Below the pieces are notes generated by a model that was given only the letters and a program-made list of their open reading frames with translations, made no database searches and was not told the origin of the DNA. The position numbers and the translations under genes were made by a program. From Cognataquiflexum gelatinilyticum (GTDB lineage: Bacteria > Bacteroidota > Bacteroidia > Cytophagales > Cyclobacteriaceae), in the NCBI RefSeq assembly GCF_024813435.1, contig NZ_JANAEZ010000003.1:310001-374000 (forward strand): a DNA stretch of 64,000 nt, in the 5' to 3' direction. Positions 40,470-49,004 of the stretch are shown here, piece by piece. How positions within the stretch are numbered: the first letter of the stretch is position 1; every line of letters starts with the position of its first letter.

Positions 40470-41627
40470 ATGCCGGCAAATATCAGATTCAGGATTTTGG
40501 TTTTATTTTTATTTTTTTCCTTTGATCTGGCAAAGGCTTCCAATGAGTCAGATACTGTTGCCAATCATAATCCAAAATTCCAAAAGCACTTAAGCCTTTT
40601 GTTCGAAACAGGTCCTATGATTCCAAAAAATACAGATTGGGGGGAATTCATCAACAACGGGTTGAATTATAAGGCGCTGGATTTGAGGCTAGGATTCAGA
40701 AATACAAAAAGCAATCTTTACAACAGGATTTACAGGTACCCCACTTATGGATTTGGACTTTACACGGCGACCTTCAAAAACGATTATATCGGCAAACCCA
40801 ATGCAGTTTATGCATTCGCAGATTTGCCATTTACCAAGACTTTTCTGAATGGTAAATTGAGATACAGTTACTTTGCGGCATTTGGTTTGGCATTTAACTT
40901 CAAACCTTATGACCCGGATTCTAATCCCATCAACCTATTCATTGGTTCTTACAGAAATGGATATGTCCATGTAGGATTCTCTATGCGATATGCCATTACC
41001 CCATGGATGGACCTTGATGCTGCATTTGGATTGAAGCATTTTTCTAACGGCTCTATTAAAAAACCAAATTCAGGATTGAATTTCATTCCGTTTTCCATAG
41101 GATTGAAATCAACCCTCAACCGTGCTTCTTTTGAAAACGCAGACCTTTCAGATATACCTCAATATATCAGTAACAACCATGTGAATCTTTGGACTTCCGT
41201 TGGAGCCAAAAACTATGAAATCGGAGGTGACATCTACTTGAAGTGGGGATTCAGTGCCAATTACTTAAGGCAGACAGGATATAAACTTAGATATGGTTTA
41301 GGCTTGGATATGTTCTATGCCAATAACGGGATCTTGGCGGGGGATTGGGTGAAAAGCGGATTTATGGACAAAACCTCTTTTGCAGTAGTAGCTTCAGGAG
41401 AATGGATACTGAAAAAAAATTTCTCTATTCCATTGGGCATCGGCGTGTATATCCATAGGAATGAATTCAATGATGAACCAAGTTTTTACTATGAAAGGAT
41501 AGGAATCAGGTATAGATTTTCCAACCAAATGTTTACCGGTATTACTTTAAAAGCCCATGGCTTCAAAGCCGATATCTTTGAATGGACTGTAGGATATTCC
41601 ATTTTTAAAGATAAAAACAAGTATTGA
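40470..41627 (+). CDS. PagL-like lipid A deacylase, long form
   Basis: A 385-residue outer-membrane protein of the acyloxyacyl hydrolase (PagL) group. The signal peptide (MPANIRFRILVLFLFFSF) is followed by a barrel containing the family motif HFSNGSIKKPNSGLN, with His190 and Ser192 in the H-x-S arrangement of the PagL active site and conserved Asn193. Known PagL enzymes are about 150-190 residues and remove the 3-O acyl chain of lipid A; this one carries roughly 170 further residues of strands after the motif. That length makes the substrate uncertain. It may remodel the surface lipid, but it could also be a structural relative. Confidence 0.8.
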   Translation: MPANIRFRILVLFLFFSFDLAKASNESDTVANHNPKFQKHLSLLFETGPMIPKNTDWGEFINNGLNYKALDLRLGFRNTKSNLYNRIYRYPTYGFGLYTATFKNDYIGKPNAVYAFADLPFTKTFLNGKLRYSYFAAFGLAFNFKPYDPDSNPINLFIGSYRNGYVHVGFSMRYAITPWMDLDAAFGLKHFSNGSIKKPNSGLNFIPFSIGLKSTLNRASFENADLSDIPQYISNNHVNLWTSVGAKNYEIGGDIYLKWGFSANYLRQTGYKLRYGLGLDMFYANNGILAGDWVKSGFMDKTSFAVVASGEWILKKNFSIPLGIGVYIHRNEFNDEPSFYYERIGIRYRFSNQMFTGITLKAHGFKADIFEWTVGYSIFKDKNKY

Positions 41628-41722
41628 TTTAGGTATTTTAACAATTGGTACAACCCATTGATATAAAAAACAGTTTTTTTAGAAAATTGCTTGCAGTACA
41701 TTTTATCCAAATTTTGAAAAAC

Positions 41723-44179
41723 ATGAAGAATCAAAAGTGGTGGCTATTTTGCTTATGTTACCTTTTCGTATTTCCTATTTTTGCACAATCCAATCCTTCA
41801 TCTAAACTTTACCATAGCCTTTTGAGATTCAAGGAGACCAAGCGGATATTATTTGTCGCAGCGCATCCTGATGACGAGAATACGAGACTGATAGCCTATC
41901 TGGCAAATGCTGAACATGCTGAAGTGGCTTACCTTTCTTTGACAAGAGGAGATGGGGGACAAAACCTCATCGGCAGTGAACTCGGGATAGAATTGGGTTT
42001 GATAAGGACACAGGAACTTTTGAGGGCAAGAGAAACAGATGGTGGCAGGCAGTTTTTTACCAGAGCTTTGGATTTTGGATTCAGCAAAAATCCTGATGAA
42101 ACTTTCAACAACTGGGAAAAGAAAAAACTATTATCCGACGTGGTTTGGATAATCCGCAAATACCAACCAGATGTGATTCTTAATAGGTTCAATACCATTC
42201 CAGGAACTACTCATGGTCACCATACAAGTTCTGCCATGCTTTCTGTGGAGGCATTTGAATTAGCTGCCGACAAAAACGCATTTCCCGAGCAACTCAAATA
42301 CGTCTCTGTGTGGCAGGCTAAAAGTGTCTTTTGGAATGCTTACAATTGGGGGGGGCAATATGAACCAGAAGAAGGGAAAACTTACCACAGATTTTTGGTA
42401 GGTGAATACAACCCATTATTGGGGACTACTTATTCTAAGATTGCCGCAGACAGCCGTACAATGCACAAATCGCAAGGCTTTGGCTCGACTTCACAGATCG
42501 GTCAAGGCAACGACTTCATTGAATTGATCAAAGGAGAACCTTTTAAAACACATCCTTTTGAAGCAATTGAAAGCCGATGGAATGATCTGCCAAATGGCGG
42601 TGAAATTACCAAATCCATTGAAGCCGTGCTTTCCTCTTTTGACTTTATACAACCTGAAAATAACTTGGAAGGCTTGTTGAAAATCAAATCATTACTTGAC
42701 ATTCAAAAATCAAATGCCCTTTGGCTAACAGAAAAAAAACAACAGCTTGACGGGTTGATCTTGGAGGTGCTTGGAATCAAAGCGGAGTTTAATATCCGGA
42801 AAGAAATCGGCTATCCTGGAGAAAAGATCAATGCTGAATTTGTCTTTAATAACCCATCCCAAAGTGTCGTGAAAGTCAAATCCTTTGATGGTACACTTTT
42901 CAAGTCCCAAATCGATAAAGAACTGAATGGCAATATTCCGCTGACCATTCCGATTGAAATTCAAATACCCAAGGACTATCCCGTTTCTCAGCCTTTTTGG
43001 CTAGAAAAACCATTGGACGGTTCATTGTTTAATATTACCGAGCCGGAGAAAATCGGAAAACCCAACAATAGCCCAAGTATCCTCGGGTCAGTGTCCTTAG
43101 AAATAAAAGGGCAGAAAATCAAGATGGAGCTCCCTCTCCAATACAAATACAATGATCAGGTGGACGGAGAAGTTAAGCAGCCTTTCACCTTGGTACCTGA
43201 GGTCAATGTTCATCTGGACAAAGCCAATCTCTTTTTGGTGGAAGGCGCAGAACATAAGCTCCATGTGGAAGTAAGTTTTAGGGATAAAATACTGGATGGT
43301 GACCTGATGCTGAAGGGCTTGGCATCAAACCAATACCGTATAGTAAGTGTCGAAAAGGATGAAAGGAGAAAGAGAATACTTTATACACTTGATATCCTTG
43401 ATTCTGACCAAGAGAAAAAGCAAGTTATGGTTACCTTCAGTAGTAAAGATGGCAGGGAATTCAACCAAGATACCAAACGGATTTCCTATAAACATATCCC
43501 TAATCTTACTTATTTCACAAGCACCACTTTGGGTGTAGTAAAGGCAGACATCAAAGTTTCCGGCCAAAAAATCGGATATATTAACGGGGCAGGGGATGAT
43601 GTGGCTGAAATCCTTAAAAACCTCGGTTATGAGGTGAGCATCCTTGAAGATTCAGATCTTCAGAAAGACAGGCTAAAAGCCTTTTCCACGGTTATTGTTG
43701 GGATCAGGGCATTCAATGTCAATCAGGCACTCGCTTCCAATGTCGATCAGTTGATGGAATATGTGAAAGAAGGTGGAAATGTAATCGTGCAATACAATAC
43801 TGGTTCTCCTTTGCTGACCAAAGACCTTGGACCGCATCCATTTTCTATATCAAGGGAAAGGGTTACTGTGGAAAATTCACCGATTCAAGTGGATTATTCC
43901 CATCCAATTTTGGCAGGACCTAATAAAATCACCCCTAAGGATTTTGAAGGTTGGGTTCAGGAAAGAGGGCTCTACTTCACCGCCAATTGGGACCCGAATT
44001 ACAGTGCACCGATTGCCTTTCAGGATCCGGGAGAGGAATTCTTCCATGGATCTTTGATCCATACCAAATACGGCGAAGGGACATATACCTATTCTGGAAT
44101 TTCCTGGTTCCGTCAGCTTCCGGCAGGCGTGCCTGGTGCAGTAAAAATATTTGTTAACCTTATTGAGCAGGGGAAATGA
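41723..44179 (+). CDS. Exported PIG-L family deacetylase
   Basis: An 818-residue exported protein. A signal peptide (about 1-22, ending FAQ; ATG 41723 chosen) leads into a zinc-dependent PIG-L deacetylase domain with AAHPDDE (His48, Asp50, Asp51) and a second metal His in GTTHGHHTSSAM. Related enzymes deacetylate N-acetylglucosamine units. The C-terminal part (about 400-818) holds beta-domains and an alpha/beta GATase1-like region (KVSGQKIGYINGAGDD, VIVQYNTGSPL). ATGA overlap joins it to a small membrane gene and then a sodium symporter, suggesting uptake of the sugar it releases. The frame opens at 41645, but that leader lacks a signal. Confidence 0.88.
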   Translation: MKNQKWWLFCLCYLFVFPIFAQSNPSSKLYHSLLRFKETKRILFVAAHPDDENTRLIAYLANAEHAEVAYLSLTRGDGGQNLIGSELGIELGLIRTQELLRARETDGGRQFFTRALDFGFSKNPDETFNNWEKKKLLSDVVWIIRKYQPDVILNRFNTIPGTTHGHHTSSAMLSVEAFELAADKNAFPEQLKYVSVWQAKSVFWNAYNWGGQYEPEEGKTYHRFLVGEYNPLLGTTYSKIAADSRTMHKSQGFGSTSQIGQGNDFIELIKGEPFKTHPFEAIESRWNDLPNGGEITKSIEAVLSSFDFIQPENNLEGLLKIKSLLDIQKSNALWLTEKKQQLDGLILEVLGIKAEFNIRKEIGYPGEKINAEFVFNNPSQSVVKVKSFDGTLFKSQIDKELNGNIPLTIPIEIQIPKDYPVSQPFWLEKPLDGSLFNITEPEKIGKPNNSPSILGSVSLEIKGQKIKMELPLQYKYNDQVDGEVKQPFTLVPEVNVHLDKANLFLVEGAEHKLHVEVSFRDKILDGDLMLKGLASNQYRIVSVEKDERRKRILYTLDILDSDQEKKQVMVTFSSKDGREFNQDTKRISYKHIPNLTYFTSTTLGVVKADIKVSGQKIGYINGAGDDVAEILKNLGYEVSILEDSDLQKDRLKAFSTVIVGIRAFNVNQALASNVDQLMEYVKEGGNVIVQYNTGSPLLTKDLGPHPFSISRERVTVENSPIQVDYSHPILAGPNKITPKDFEGWVQERGLYFTANWDPNYSAPIAFQDPGEEFFHGSLIHTKYGEGTYTYSGISWFRQLPAGVPGAVKIFVNLIEQGK

Positions 44180-44277
44180 AAGATAAAATCAACTGGAACA
44201 ACTGGTACTTAGGCTTGATGCTGACCTTGGGTGGTTTGGTATTGTTTTTTTACTGGCTTACCCATCATTTCGCATGA
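44176..44277 (+). CDS. 33-residue membrane peptide
   Basis: ATG 44176 overlaps the deacetylase stop as ATGA and its own TGA overlaps the symporter ATG, again as ATGA. The product (MKDKINWNNWYLGLMLTLGG, then LVLFFYWLTHHFA) is one membrane helix of about 20 residues with a Trp/Asn-rich start and a His pair at the end. The double coupling is strong evidence that it is translated and stoichiometric with the symporter. I infer a role as a small subunit of the symporter; peptides of this sort before Bacteroidota SSS genes look recurrent to me, unverified. Confidence 0.8.
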   Translation: MKDKINWNNWYLGLMLTLGGLVLFFYWLTHHFA

Positions 44278-45980
44278 GTGCATTAGACTGGATTGTTCTT
44301 TTTGGTACCCTCATTACCATTGCAGGATATGGTGTGTACAAAACCTACAAGGTCAATGACATGGATGGTTATATCCGTGGCAGCGGTGACATGAACTGGT
44401 GGACAATCGGTCTTTCCATCATGGCGACACAGGCGTCTGCGATTACTTTTCTCAGCACACCCGGACAGGCCTATGAGGACGGGATGCGGTTTATCCAGTT
44501 TTACTTCGGATTGCCCTTGGCTATGATTATACTTTCGGTCACATTCCTTCCGATTTATTACAAACTAAAAGTATATACGGCCTATGAGTTTTTGGAAACT
44601 AGGTTTGATTTGAAAACCAGGACTTTGGCAGCTTTTCTTTTTTTGGTTCAACGGGGTCTTGCGGCAGGGATAACGATCTATGCACCTGCAATTATCCTTT
44701 CGACTTTGCTGAATTGGAACCTCACGTTCACCAATATCTTTATCGGGATGATGGTGATTGTTTATACCGTTTCCGGTGGGACCAAGGCCGTATCCATTAC
44801 CCAAAAGCAACAAATGGCTGTCATGATGGGAGGGATGCTTTTGGCGGGAATCTTAGTTATCTATATGCTTCCGGTGAAGTTTACTGATGCTCTGCATGTC
44901 GCGGGTAAAATGGAAAAACTCAATGTGGTAAATTTTGAGTTCAATTGGGCCGACAGATATAATTTTTGGTCGGGGATGACCGCAGCGCTGTTTCTTTTCC
45001 TTTCCTACTTTGGGACAGACCAATCTCAGGTGCAGCGCTACCTTTCCGGTAGTTCGCTGACTCAAAGCAGGATGGGCCTGATGATGAATGGCCTGCTGAA
45101 AGTACCGATGCAGTTTATCATCCTCTTTATCGGGGTAATGGTATTTGTGTTTTACCAGTTCTTCCAACCTCCTGTTGTCTTCAATAAACAACAAACCGAG
45201 CAATTGGAAAACAGTGCCCTTAAGGAAGATTACAGGTTTTTGCAGGATGAGTTCACACAGGTTTTTCAGGAGAAAAACAAGGACATCCAAGACTTACTCA
45301 AAGCCGTGGATGCGGAGGACGAAGCCGGTATCGCCATGGCGAAGGATGGCATCCAAAAGAAAAGCCAATACCAGGAAACCATCCGAAATGAGGTAAAAGA
45401 CCTGATTGTCAGAAACGACGCCGCTGCTGTTACCCGGGATACCGATTATATTTTCATGAGGTTTGTAATGGATTATCTTCCCAAAGGCATTATAGGGTTG
45501 TTGTTTGCGGTGATCTTCAGTGCGGCGATGTCTTCGTCTGCTTCTGAGTTTAACTCCTTAGGTACTACCACGACCATCGATATGTATAAGCGCTCTATCG
45601 TCAAGAATGCTAGTCAATACCATTATATGGTTTCTTCCAAATGGTTTACGGCGATTTGGGGAGGCTTTGCGATCCTGTTTGCGATTTATGCTTCCCTGTT
45701 TGAAAATCTGATCCAAGCCGTCAACCTGCTTGGTTCGCTCTTTTACGGGACGATTTTGGGGATTTTCCTCGTAGGTTTTTATATGAAGTGGGTCAAAGGT
45801 CACGCAGTTTTTATTGCGGCTTTTCTCGCTGAAGCGATTATTTTATTGATCCATTGGAAAAATGGCAGTACACTTTTGGGGGTTCAGATTGATATTGGAT
45901 TTCTTTGGTACAATGCAATTGGCTGCATTTTGGTGATGTCATTTGCGGCCGTGTTACAGTTGTTTTTTGGAAGGAAATGA
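44274..45980 (+). CDS. Sodium:solute symporter (SSS family)
   Basis: A 568-residue permease with about 13 membrane helices, of the SSS (SglT-like) fold. Seen: MSALDWIVLFGTLITIAGYGVY, the sodium-site-like ATQASAITFLSTPGQAYEDG, GGTKAVSITQKQQM, and FFSYFGTDQSQVQRYLSG-like helix 7. A hydrophilic, charged helical insertion at about 310-390 (LEDYRFLQDEFTQVF-like, with EEQ/K repeats) interrupts the core and is longer than in E. coli PutP. The PIG-L operon context suggests sugar or amino-sugar uptake. Overlap ATGA with the small peptide gene; terminator after. Confidence 0.92.
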   Translation: MSALDWIVLFGTLITIAGYGVYKTYKVNDMDGYIRGSGDMNWWTIGLSIMATQASAITFLSTPGQAYEDGMRFIQFYFGLPLAMIILSVTFLPIYYKLKVYTAYEFLETRFDLKTRTLAAFLFLVQRGLAAGITIYAPAIILSTLLNWNLTFTNIFIGMMVIVYTVSGGTKAVSITQKQQMAVMMGGMLLAGILVIYMLPVKFTDALHVAGKMEKLNVVNFEFNWADRYNFWSGMTAALFLFLSYFGTDQSQVQRYLSGSSLTQSRMGLMMNGLLKVPMQFIILFIGVMVFVFYQFFQPPVVFNKQQTEQLENSALKEDYRFLQDEFTQVFQEKNKDIQDLLKAVDAEDEAGIAMAKDGIQKKSQYQETIRNEVKDLIVRNDAAAVTRDTDYIFMRFVMDYLPKGIIGLLFAVIFSAAMSSSASEFNSLGTTTTIDMYKRSIVKNASQYHYMVSSKWFTAIWGGFAILFAIYASLFENLIQAVNLLGSLFYGTILGIFLVGFYMKWVKGHAVFIAAFLAEAIILLIHWKNGSTLLGVQIDIGFLWYNAIGCILVMSFAAVLQLFFGRK

Positions 45981-46006
45981 AAGCGATTAAAGTAAAAAAA
46001 AATTAA

Positions 46007-46039
46007 AAAAAAAGGCGCAATATTCACTTGCGCCTTTTT
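46007..46039. terminator. Bidirectional terminator
   Basis: AAAAAGGCGCAA pairs with TTGCGCCTTTTT around TATTCAC, with an A run and T run flanking it. It separates the symporter gene and the convergent DUF4136 gene. Confidence 0.9.
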
Positions 46040-46056
46040 GGTTATAGAAGGTCAGA

Positions 46057-46641
46057 TTACTCAGCAAAAGGGTCAAAATCCCATTCATTGAAAATTGCAA
46101 TTACTTTGGCCTCCAAGTTTGAGAAATCTTTCATGTCTGTCGCATCAAATGCGCCGGAAGCAAATCCCTGCCACAATTGAGTCCCTGTATTGGCATCTAT
46201 AAAATTTACCATAACTGTGCCTGCTTTGACAGGTACCATTTTTGAGTTTGTTGTTTTTGGACCAAACCCCAAATAGTTTTGACCATTTGTCAGGGTAAAA
46301 GTCCTTAATTCTGTTGGCTTTTCAAGAATATGGAAGTTAACCAACATATCCGGACTGCTTTTATCGTGGCTAAATCCTTTGGCAGCCAATTGTGTATCTA
46401 TGGCGTCTTTGACATTCTTATTGGCGCTTGTGTTGTTGTAAATCAACATGGTGCTTCCGTCAAAGATTAACTGGTCTTCGGGGATATTCTCTTTTGTGAA
46501 AATCCATTCATATGTTTTATATTCACTCAAATCTATGTTTTCCCTTTTATCTGTAAAAGCCTTTTGGCCAAAGGCCAAAGTTGACACCAATGATATAAAT
46601 AAAATTGAAGTTAAAATATATTTAAAATTTAAATTTTTCAT
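46057..46641 (-). CDS. Exported DUF4136 protein
   Basis: A 194-residue exported protein with signal peptide MKNLNFKYILTSILFISL and a DUF4136 domain (SEYKTYEWIF at the start, VKDAIDTQLAAKGF, PDMLVNFHI, then GTVMVNFIDANTGTQLWQGFASG). DUF4136 proteins occur widely in Bacteroidota as envelope proteins of unknown function. The GTQLWQG motif near the end is characteristic. No lipobox is seen. An AT-rich 250-base stretch lies upstream without a gene. Confidence 0.86.
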   Translation of the reverse strand: MKNLNFKYILTSILFISLVSTLAFGQKAFTDKRENIDLSEYKTYEWIFTKENIPEDQLIFDGSTMLIYNNTSANKNVKDAIDTQLAAKGFSHDKSSPDMLVNFHILEKPTELRTFTLTNGQNYLGFGPKTTNSKMVPVKAGTVMVNFIDANTGTQLWQGFASGAFDATDMKDFSNLEAKVIAIFNEWDFDPFAE

Positions 46642-46891
46642 GATTAAAATTGTTTTATTTCGTTAAACATCTTAATAAATATAACGAAATATATAACAAA
46701 GGGTTAAACACTGCTTAATGTGTGAAAAATATTCATCTAATTATTTGCTTAAAATAGAATTTTATGGTGACTGATTATGATATGCCATATATGTTTTCCT
46801 CAAATGGAGAATTACACAATAAAATTTTTTGTAATTTTCTAATAATTAGAGCGAATTCTCTTGAAAAAACTTCTAGAAAGACTTAAATCTC

Positions 46892-47257
46892 ATGAAAACA
46901 ACCCCAGAACACAATGAGCGTGTGGCAAAAATGACTTTTGCCTCGGTGTTTCCCCACTATATCAGCAAGGTGGAAAGCAAAGGAAGGACAAAGGAAGAAT
47001 TGCTTCAGGTCATCACTTGGCTGACCGGTTTTGATGAAAAGAAATTGCAGGAATTGATTGATGAAAAAGCCAACTTTGAAATCTTCTTTGATAAGGCCGA
47101 CCTAAATCCAAATGCGGGACTTATCACGGGATTAATTTGTGGTTACCGTATTGAAGAAATTGAAAATCCCGTCACCCGAAAGGTCAGGTATTTGGACAAG
47201 TTGGTTGATGAGTTGGCCAAAGGAAAAAAGATGGATAAGATTTTACGGGTTGGGTGA
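46892..47257 (+). CDS. DUF2200 family protein
   Basis: A 121-residue soluble protein of the DUF2200 family. Core segments are MTFASVFPHYISKVESKGRTKEEL by parts, VITWLTGFDEKKLQELI, NPNAGLITGLICGYRIEEI and PVTRKVRYLDKLVDELAKGK. Function unknown. Length and start are normal for the family. It stands alone and is convergent with the AI-2E-type permease gene 19 bases away. Confidence 0.9.
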   Translation: MKTTPEHNERVAKMTFASVFPHYISKVESKGRTKEELLQVITWLTGFDEKKLQELIDEKANFEIFFDKADLNPNAGLITGLICGYRIEEIENPVTRKVRYLDKLVDELAKGKKMDKILRVG

Positions 47258-47275
47258 GGAGTTCCAATTCCACAT

Positions 47276-48382
47276 TTACTTAAACCAGCCCTTTACTTTT
47301 TCTATCCACATTGAATTTTTTGCAGCTTTTTTTTCATCCCCGGAAATATCGTTGCTGATCAGCATGGCAATGGGTTTCAATTGGTCAAACTCTTCGCAGA
47401 TTACTTTGAGGATGGAAGCAAATGGCAAAAATAGAATCATGCCTGCCACTCCCCATACCGCAGCACCGACCAACAAACTCAATATGGCGACCAAGGCATT
47501 GACATTGAGGCTACTGCCGACAATCTTTGGATTGAGAAAGTTGCTTTCAATTACCTGGATTGCCCAAAACCAAATAACCACCGCCACGGGAACCCATAGA
47601 GAGTCCGAAGACATAAAAGCGTAAAGTACCGGAATAACTGCGCCAATGGTGGTGCCGACAAAAGGTACTATGGATAACAGTGCTGCTAAAAATCCAAATA
47701 GAAAGGGATTGTCAATCCCTATGAGAAGCAATCCTATACTGTTGGCAAAACCCAAAATCAAAATCAAAATAAACATCCCCGAAAGGTATTGTTTTCCAAC
47801 ACGCTGTATTTTTTGGAGCATCCTAAAGATTCTATCCTGATTTTCTACCTCCCCAAAAGAGACAAATGCTTTGGTCAAACCATCCCGATAAATCAGAATC
47901 AAAAATGTAAATATGATGGTGGTAAATATGCCTGTAAATAGTGTGGCTGTAGTGCTAAATGTACTTTGTAATAATGTCCCGGATGATGCCTGAAGCCAAC
48001 TTATTCCTTCCTCAATCAATTCTTCCCTATTCAAATCTTCAATAAAATTGATATTTCCATTTATATAGACAATTACCTCGGATAGGGTGTCCATTATTTT
48101 TCCAGTGAATCCTGCAATCTGATCCGAAAAATTCATAATCTGGGTTGAAAATAAAGTTAAAAATCCTGTTAAAATCAGAAACATCATCAGTAAAGAAAGG
48201 AAGGCAGCAAGCAACCGATTGACTCCCCATGCCTCTAATTTTTGAACGACCGGAAATAAGATAAATGACACTAGCAATGCCATGCTAAGTGGTATCAAGA
48301 CAGATTTGGCAATCACCATCACGGCAAAAAGACCAAATACGAAGGCCAGCACGAAGAATAATTTGGAGAAGGATAGGTTCAT
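47276..48382 (-). CDS. AI-2E family permease
   Basis: A 368-residue inner-membrane protein of the AI-2E (TqsA/YdiK/PerM) family, with seven or eight helices: the N-terminal pair (FSKLFFVLAFVFGLFAVMVIAKSVLIPLS by parts), a middle periplasmic loop (IDNPFLFG motif at about 225) and a C-terminal bundle (IESNFLNPKIVGSSLNVN). The conserved NPKIVG/LNV motif is present. Family members are proposed to be transporters of small molecules; AI-2 transport by this one is unproven. Upstream lies a 622-base gene-poor gap. Confidence 0.92.
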   Translation of the reverse strand: MNLSFSKLFFVLAFVFGLFAVMVIAKSVLIPLSMALLVSFILFPVVQKLEAWGVNRLLAAFLSLLMMFLILTGFLTLFSTQIMNFSDQIAGFTGKIMDTLSEVIVYINGNINFIEDLNREELIEEGISWLQASSGTLLQSTFSTTATLFTGIFTTIIFTFLILIYRDGLTKAFVSFGEVENQDRIFRMLQKIQRVGKQYLSGMFILILILGFANSIGLLLIGIDNPFLFGFLAALLSIVPFVGTTIGAVIPVLYAFMSSDSLWVPVAVVIWFWAIQVIESNFLNPKIVGSSLNVNALVAILSLLVGAAVWGVAGMILFLPFASILKVICEEFDQLKPIAMLISNDISGDEKKAAKNSMWIEKVKGWFK

Positions 48383-49004
48383 AGGTTTTTCAATTTCATG
48401 TCTTTAGCGTAAAAAATGGCATAGAATTATTTATGCCGTTTTTGCTTGGAATCATTTAAGAAACCATATTGAAACAAAAGAATTCGCTACAAAGGTCGGG
48501 ATTTTTTATAGGAAAGAGCATTAAAATATCAATTGTGTTTTACATAATTCGCAGAATGCTTTAATTGGTTCATTCATTTTTATGTATATCCGGATGAATG
48601 AACAAACCAAAATTAACTATAGGGATGTTCTAAAGGACATAAAAAATCCATCGCCCATTTTTACAGCTACTTTTTTTCTTAGCAAAAAAAGTAGCCAAAA
48701 AAGCCAAGATGGGCAGCCGCACATTCTGGCTATTAAAACTCCCGTTTTAATCCCTTATCCGCGCACAAGGCCTGTGCCGGCCTCCCGAAGTTTCGGGATC
48801 CTTCCTTCCCACTTAGAACAAACGGAGTTCAGTATTTAGATAGAAAATTTCGGAATTGGTCGGGAACGTGCAACTATGCGGATACTCAAATTCATCTTTA
48901 ACATTTTCTATAGAACTGTCCTATCAGAAATTTAATGGAAGTAAGTAAACTGAGTAAAAACAGAAAGTTGGTTAAGATTACGCCGACTTGAGTTAACTTC
49001 AAGC
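48383..49004. repeat. Gene-poor gap with inverted repeat element
   Basis: This 622-base gap between the permease and MscS genes contains a perfect 12-base inverted repeat (48666-48695: GCTACTTTTTTT, six-base loop, AAAAAAAGTAGC). It continues into GCCAAAAAAGCCAAG and a GC-richer block (about 48705-48835) with a small CCCGAA/TTCGGG hairpin. Composition differs sharply from its surroundings. It looks like a dispersed non-coding element or a relic of mobile DNA. A frame of 85 codons spans it but is spoiled by low complexity and has no domain or signal. Confidence 0.5.

Noticed and set aside
47276..48382. Autoinducer-2 exporter named tqsA
   Set aside because: The family is broad and nothing shows that this member handles AI-2, so no symbol was given.
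48582..48839. 85-codon plus-strand gene in the gap before MscS
   Set aside because: It runs through the inverted repeat and GC-rich block, has no signal or domain, and looks like repeat-derived sequence.
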